DNA from: Bacillota bacterium
GTDB lineage: Bacteria; Bacillota; Clostridia; Clostridiales; Clostridiaceae
Direction: 5' to 3'
NCBI GenBank assembly: GCA_023417975.1
Contig: JAEZDX010000638.1
Coordinates: forward strand, 1 to 8,265
DNA: 8,265 nt
Shown here: positions 6,039 through 8,265 of the stretch, piece after piece
Numbering within the stretch: the stretch's first letter is position 1
Layout: each line of letters begins with the position of its first letter
The notes under the pieces: generated by a model
The model's database searches: none
The model's input: the letters and a program-made list of their open reading frames with translations, nothing else
Told to the model about the DNA's origin: nothing
Made by a program: the position numbers and the translations under genes

Positions 6039-7469
6039 TTAAGTCAAAATATTTATTGCATTATCTTCCATTCCAAGAATGGTCACATCATTATCCATAT
6101 AATATTGTATCATACGATATGTATCACTATCTATACGTTCTCCCATCATTATTATTGGAATCCCCGGTGGATACGGCACAATGTTGGCGGCACTTATATG
6201 CCCAATACAATGGGCTATATTTATTTTTTCATGTTTCATCCGAGAAGCTTCCCATGGTGTATACTTTTGTACCGGAATATTGCTTGTTTGTACAGGAAAG
6301 TAATTGCACTTAAATTCCTCTACTGGACAATCCCTTAGTGCATTTATCAATTTTTCATAATCCTCTATAGTATTAAAAGGAGATAGAATCAAAACTAAAT
6401 TGAAGCCATCACTCATCTCACATTGTACATTCTTATTTTTCAGATATTCCAATATTCTATGTGCATTATATCCTTTTTTTATGTTTATCACCAATCTTGT
6501 TCTGTCCATGCTTATTTTTTCCATTTTGTTTTTTTCAAGTATATCTTCCTCTGAAATTGCATGGAATATATCTGAAGTATTTATTTTAGTCCTATACTGC
6601 TCTGCAATATTTATGCACCTTTCGAATTCAACTTTACCTTTGGACTGCATATATTCCCTAGCATAATCCATAGCCGCCATAAATATGTACGAAGGGCTCG
6701 TTGATGAAAAGGCACTGACATAAAACTCTACTTCTTCCTTATCCATTTCCTCACTTATATGCAGATACGCAGTCTGAGTTAAACTTGGCAAGGTTTTGTG
6801 CGCACTCATTACAGCCATATGAGCTCCCAGTTTCATTGGATTTTCGGGTAACTTAGGAGAAATTCCAAAATGTGCCCCATGCGCACAATCTACCAAAACT
6901 TTAATTCCTCTAGTTCTGCATATTTTGGAAATAAGATTTAGATCTGCTGCAATACCATAGTAATTTGGATATGTAATTATTATTCCCTTTATGTCCTTGT
7001 TAAGTTCCAGACTTTGCAAAAAATGCTCCATATCTATTGATATGGGAGCATTATATTCATAGTTTATATAATTTTTTATATAGACAGGCCTAAGCTTTCT
7101 CATAATAATTCCGTTAAAAATGGACCTATGGCAATTTCGCTCAACGAGTACTTTATCTCCTTCATCAAATGCAGAAAATATCATAGCTAGGTTTCCACTG
7201 GTACTTCCATTCACCAGAAAGTATGACTTGCTGCTGCTGTATAAACTGCTCAATAGTTGTTGAGCTTCTTTAATTATACCATCAGGATTGTGCAGATTAT
7301 CTAACCCATCTACCTCTGTTATATCTCCACTTAGTAATATTTTACTCATTACATCCGCCTTGTCGCAATTTACAAAACCTCTTCCGGCTTTATGCCCCGG
7401 CATTGAGAAAGGTGAATTCTCTTCTCCAATGTACTTTATAAGAGCATCTAAAATTGGTGTTCTCCCCAC
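6039..7469 (-). CDS. PLP-dependent Orn/Lys/Arg decarboxylase family protein (YaaO-like)
   Basis: The 476-residue product is a fold-type I PLP enzyme of the YaaO/SpeA branch, without the N-terminal wing domain of E. coli inducible decarboxylases. Seen: TPILDALIKYI then FSMPGHKAGRG (21-31), DITEVDGLDNLHNPDG (49-64), LVNGSTSGN (85-93) binding the cofactor phosphate, IIITYPNYYG (163-172), VDCAHGAHFG (193-202) with the ring-binding aspartate D194, and SAHKTLPSLTQTA (222-234) with the Schiff-base lysine K225. The C-terminal domain ends in the family motif VPYPPGIP. The substrate (arginine, lysine or ornithine) cannot be read from sequence, and B. subtilis YaaO itself is uncharacterised, so no symbol is given. 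The start is GTG at 7469: an in-frame TGA lies two codons before it, and GAGGCGG stands 7 nt upstream. The gap to tmk is 17 nt. Confidence 0.93.
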   Translation of the reverse strand: MGRTPILDALIKYIGEENSPFSMPGHKAGRGFVNCDKADVMSKILLSGDITEVDGLDNLHNPDGIIKEAQQLLSSLYSSSKSYFLVNGSTSGNLAMIFSAFDEGDKVLVERNCHRSIFNGIIMRKLRPVYIKNYINYEYNAPISIDMEHFLQSLELNKDIKGIIITYPNYYGIAADLNLISKICRTRGIKVLVDCAHGAHFGISPKLPENPMKLGAHMAVMSAHKTLPSLTQTAYLHISEEMDKEEVEFYVSAFSSTSPSYIFMAAMDYAREYMQSKGKVEFERCINIAEQYRTKINTSDIFHAISEEDILEKNKMEKISMDRTRLVINIKKGYNAHRILEYLKNKNVQCEMSDGFNLVLILSPFNTIEDYEKLINALRDCPVEEFKCNYFPVQTSNIPVQKYTPWEASRMKHEKINIAHCIGHISAANIVPYPPGIPIIMMGERIDSDTYRMIQYYMDNDVTILGMEDNAINILT

Positions 7470-7510
7470 TTGTCATCCGCCTCTCAGTATATTTCAAACA
7501 TATCAGAGGA

Positions 7511-7732
7511 TTATCTATAGCTTTGACTACTTGTGCTTCTCTCTCTCAAGAGCAAGTCCACTACAGTCTTTTTAATACAATCTCTATAATAGTTATAAAA
7601 GTCCGTATTAACTGCTGCGTTAACCACTCTGTCTTCACATGATTTGCATATTATTCTCCCATTAATTATTATACCATTGTTTAGTGACTTTCTACATATA
7701 ATACATCTTTGTTTTTCCATCAGACCTGACAT
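7511..7732 (-). CDS. csfB: Anti-sigma-G factor Gin (CsfB), forespore regulator
   Basis: The 73-residue protein has one zinc-finger-like module: C10-x2-C13, GIIINGRIIC (20-29) and C29-x2-C32-E, followed by a helical tail with YNYY. This is the layout of CsfB/Gin of Bacillus, which binds sigma-G (and sigma-E) and keeps it inactive until the proper stage of sporulation. In B. subtilis csfB lies shortly upstream of xpaC-yaaN-yaaO-tmk; here xpaC and yaaN are missing and the yaaO-like gene follows after 41 nt. The ATG at 7732 has only a weak AAGCGG site. An ATG at 7720 (residue 5) with AGG close upstream is an alternative start, and either keeps the finger intact. A sigma-F-like promoter is upstream, as expected for this gene. 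Confidence 0.88.
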   Translation of the reverse strand: MSGLMEKQRCIICRKSLNNGIIINGRIICKSCEDRVVNAAVNTDFYNYYRDCIKKTVVDLLLRERSTSSQSYR

Positions 7733-8018
7733 TCCGCTTGAGATTTATTAACTATTATAAAGCCCCTGTCTACCCTTACGGAATGGCATGCACCCCCTTA
7801 AACTTGTTAATGTTATCTTGATTATTGCCCCGTATACTATATTGTATTCAGCTTTTACCCAAAATTTATTTTGTCCACTCTTTTTATTAAACTTTTTTTT
7901 ATTTTTAAAAAAAAATATAAAATTTAAAGTAAATATAATTATCAAGGTTAGGAGAAAATAACTTTATTATGCAGAAAAGCAAATATATTATTAGATCCAA
8001 AAAAGTGGAGGAAGACTT
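7733..8018. other. Divergent intergenic region between csfB and the M20-family gene
   Basis: This 286-nt spacer holds the csfB control region and the start signals of the rightward gene. From left to right it has an isolated TATAAT on the minus strand (7754-7759, no good -35), a GC-rich island (about 7760-7800), a sigma-F-like promoter (7821-7850), and a homopolymeric A/T tract (about 7881-7940) likely to be curved DNA. On the plus strand TATAAT (7934-7939) lacks a recognisable -35. The frame at 7748-7945 on the minus strand translates poly-A into lysine and phenylalanine runs and spans the promoter, so I do not regard it as a gene. Confidence 0.5.
7821..7850 (-). promoter_or_regulatory. Sigma-F-like (forespore) promoter of csfB
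   Basis: On the minus strand TGAATA (7845-7850) is separated by 15 nt, counted from GAATA, from GGCAATAAT (7821-7829). The -10 fits the sigma-F pattern GGnrAnAnT at every defined position. The -35 core GAATA fits 4 of 5 of GywTA and resembles the sigma-G -35 as well. The spacer has the length usual for sigma-F promoters. Transcription would start near 7813, leaving a leader of about 80 nt before csfB. B. subtilis csfB is known to be transcribed by sigma-F, which supports the call. Confidence 0.6.
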
Positions 8019-8265
8019 ATGAAGCAAGAAATAATATCATATTTGTACACAATTAGGGATGATATATACAATATTACAAAGTATTTATATGATAATCCTG
8101 AAAAGAGTTATAAAGAGGAAAAAGCATGTAAACTTTTAATTGATATGCTAAAAAAAGATAATTTCAAAGTTACCGATAAATATCTTGATATAGACACTGC
8201 CTTCTATGCTGAGTACGGAAGCGGCTATCCCAGATTGTGCTTTCTATGTGAATATGATGCTGTGC
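8019..8265 (+). CDS. M20-family amidohydrolase/peptidase, N-terminal part only
   Basis: The frame starts with ATG at 8019, with GGAGGA (8007-8012) 6 nt before it, and stays open for 82 codons to the right edge. The sequence has the beginning of an M20D-type amidohydrolase (AbgB / N-acyl amino acid amidohydrolase group). A first helix leads to NPEKSYKEEKA (26-36), matching the 'hPE...E' motif that precedes the metal site, then AFYAEYGSGYPRLCFLCEYDAV (61-82). The E-Y-D-A motif is typical of AbgB-like members, whose catalytic region follows. Such enzymes use two divalent metals to cleave amide bonds of acyl- or aminobenzoyl-amino acids or peptides. The metal ligands lie beyond the window, so neither activity nor substrate can be judged. 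The gene is divergent from csfB and probably not functionally tied to it. Confidence 0.82.
   Translation, partial: MKQEIISYLYTIRDDIYNITKYLYDNPEKSYKEEKACKLLIDMLKKDNFKVTDKYLDIDTAFYAEYGSGYPRLCFLCEYDAV

Noticed and set aside
6039..7469. Calling the PLP enzyme arginine decarboxylase speA
   Set aside because: Family membership is clear, but substrate cannot be inferred, and synteny points to yaaO, whose activity is not established.
7754..7759. TATAAT on the minus strand 22 nt before csfB as a sigma-A promoter
   Set aside because: The region 17-18 nt upstream matches the -35 consensus at only 2 of 6 positions and there is no extended -10, so the box alone is not enough.
7748..7945. 65-codon minus-strand frame upstream of csfB
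   Set aside because: Its N-terminal half is phenylalanine/lysine runs from homopolymer tracts. It has no clear ribosome binding site, and the sigma-F-like promoter and the GC-rich island lie within it.
1..8265. CRISPR arrays, tRNA or rRNA genes, insertion sequences
   Set aside because: I saw no regularly spaced repeats, no tRNA- or rRNA-like stretch and no transposase on either strand.

Overview
The window is AT-rich, has dense ribosome binding sites of the AGGAGG type, and carries a sporulation gene (csfB/gin). It also holds the gene order known from Bacillus subtilis as csfB ... yaaO-tmk-yaaQ-(yaaR)-holB-yaaT. Together these point to a spore-forming member of the Bacillota, most likely an anaerobic Clostridia; a small 2[4Fe-4S] ferredoxin fits that. 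I cannot name the species.

Layout. Positions 1-1546 (minus) hold the first 515 codons of a large protein whose N-terminus resembles the GTPase-associated protein GAP1-N2/M family. That family is known from predicted NTP-dependent conflict systems, and the gene runs off the left edge. Across a 268-nt divergent intergenic region lies a plus-strand metallo-beta-lactamase-fold hydrolase (1815-2456) with a recognisable sigma-A promoter. It converges on the minus-strand block through a hairpin with A and T runs on its two sides (2474-2503) that can terminate both directions.

The rest, up to 7732, is a minus-strand run of eight genes read right to left: csfB (sigma-G inhibitor Gin), a yaaO-like Orn/Lys/Arg-decarboxylase-fold protein, tmk, darA (c-di-AMP receptor), holB (clamp-loader delta prime), ricT (RNase Y specificity factor), a small HMA-fold protein without metal-binding cysteines, and a ferredoxin. 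Most gaps are 9-59 nt. Wider gaps before darA (103 nt) and before the ferredoxin (81 nt) each hold a plausible internal promoter. A sigma-F-like promoter lies upstream of csfB. At the right edge, reading the other way, is the start of an M20-family amidohydrolase/peptidase (8019 to the edge).

The minus-strand block is a conserved housekeeping cluster (dTMP synthesis, replication, c-di-AMP sensing, mRNA processing) headed by a forespore regulator. The least ordinary element is the GAP1-like gene at the left edge; its partners would lie to the left of this window. Secondary oddities are a delta prime without its zinc cysteines, a thymidylate kinase whose P-loop ends in GKA, the cysteine-less HMA protein, and a short GC-rich island in the csfB leader.
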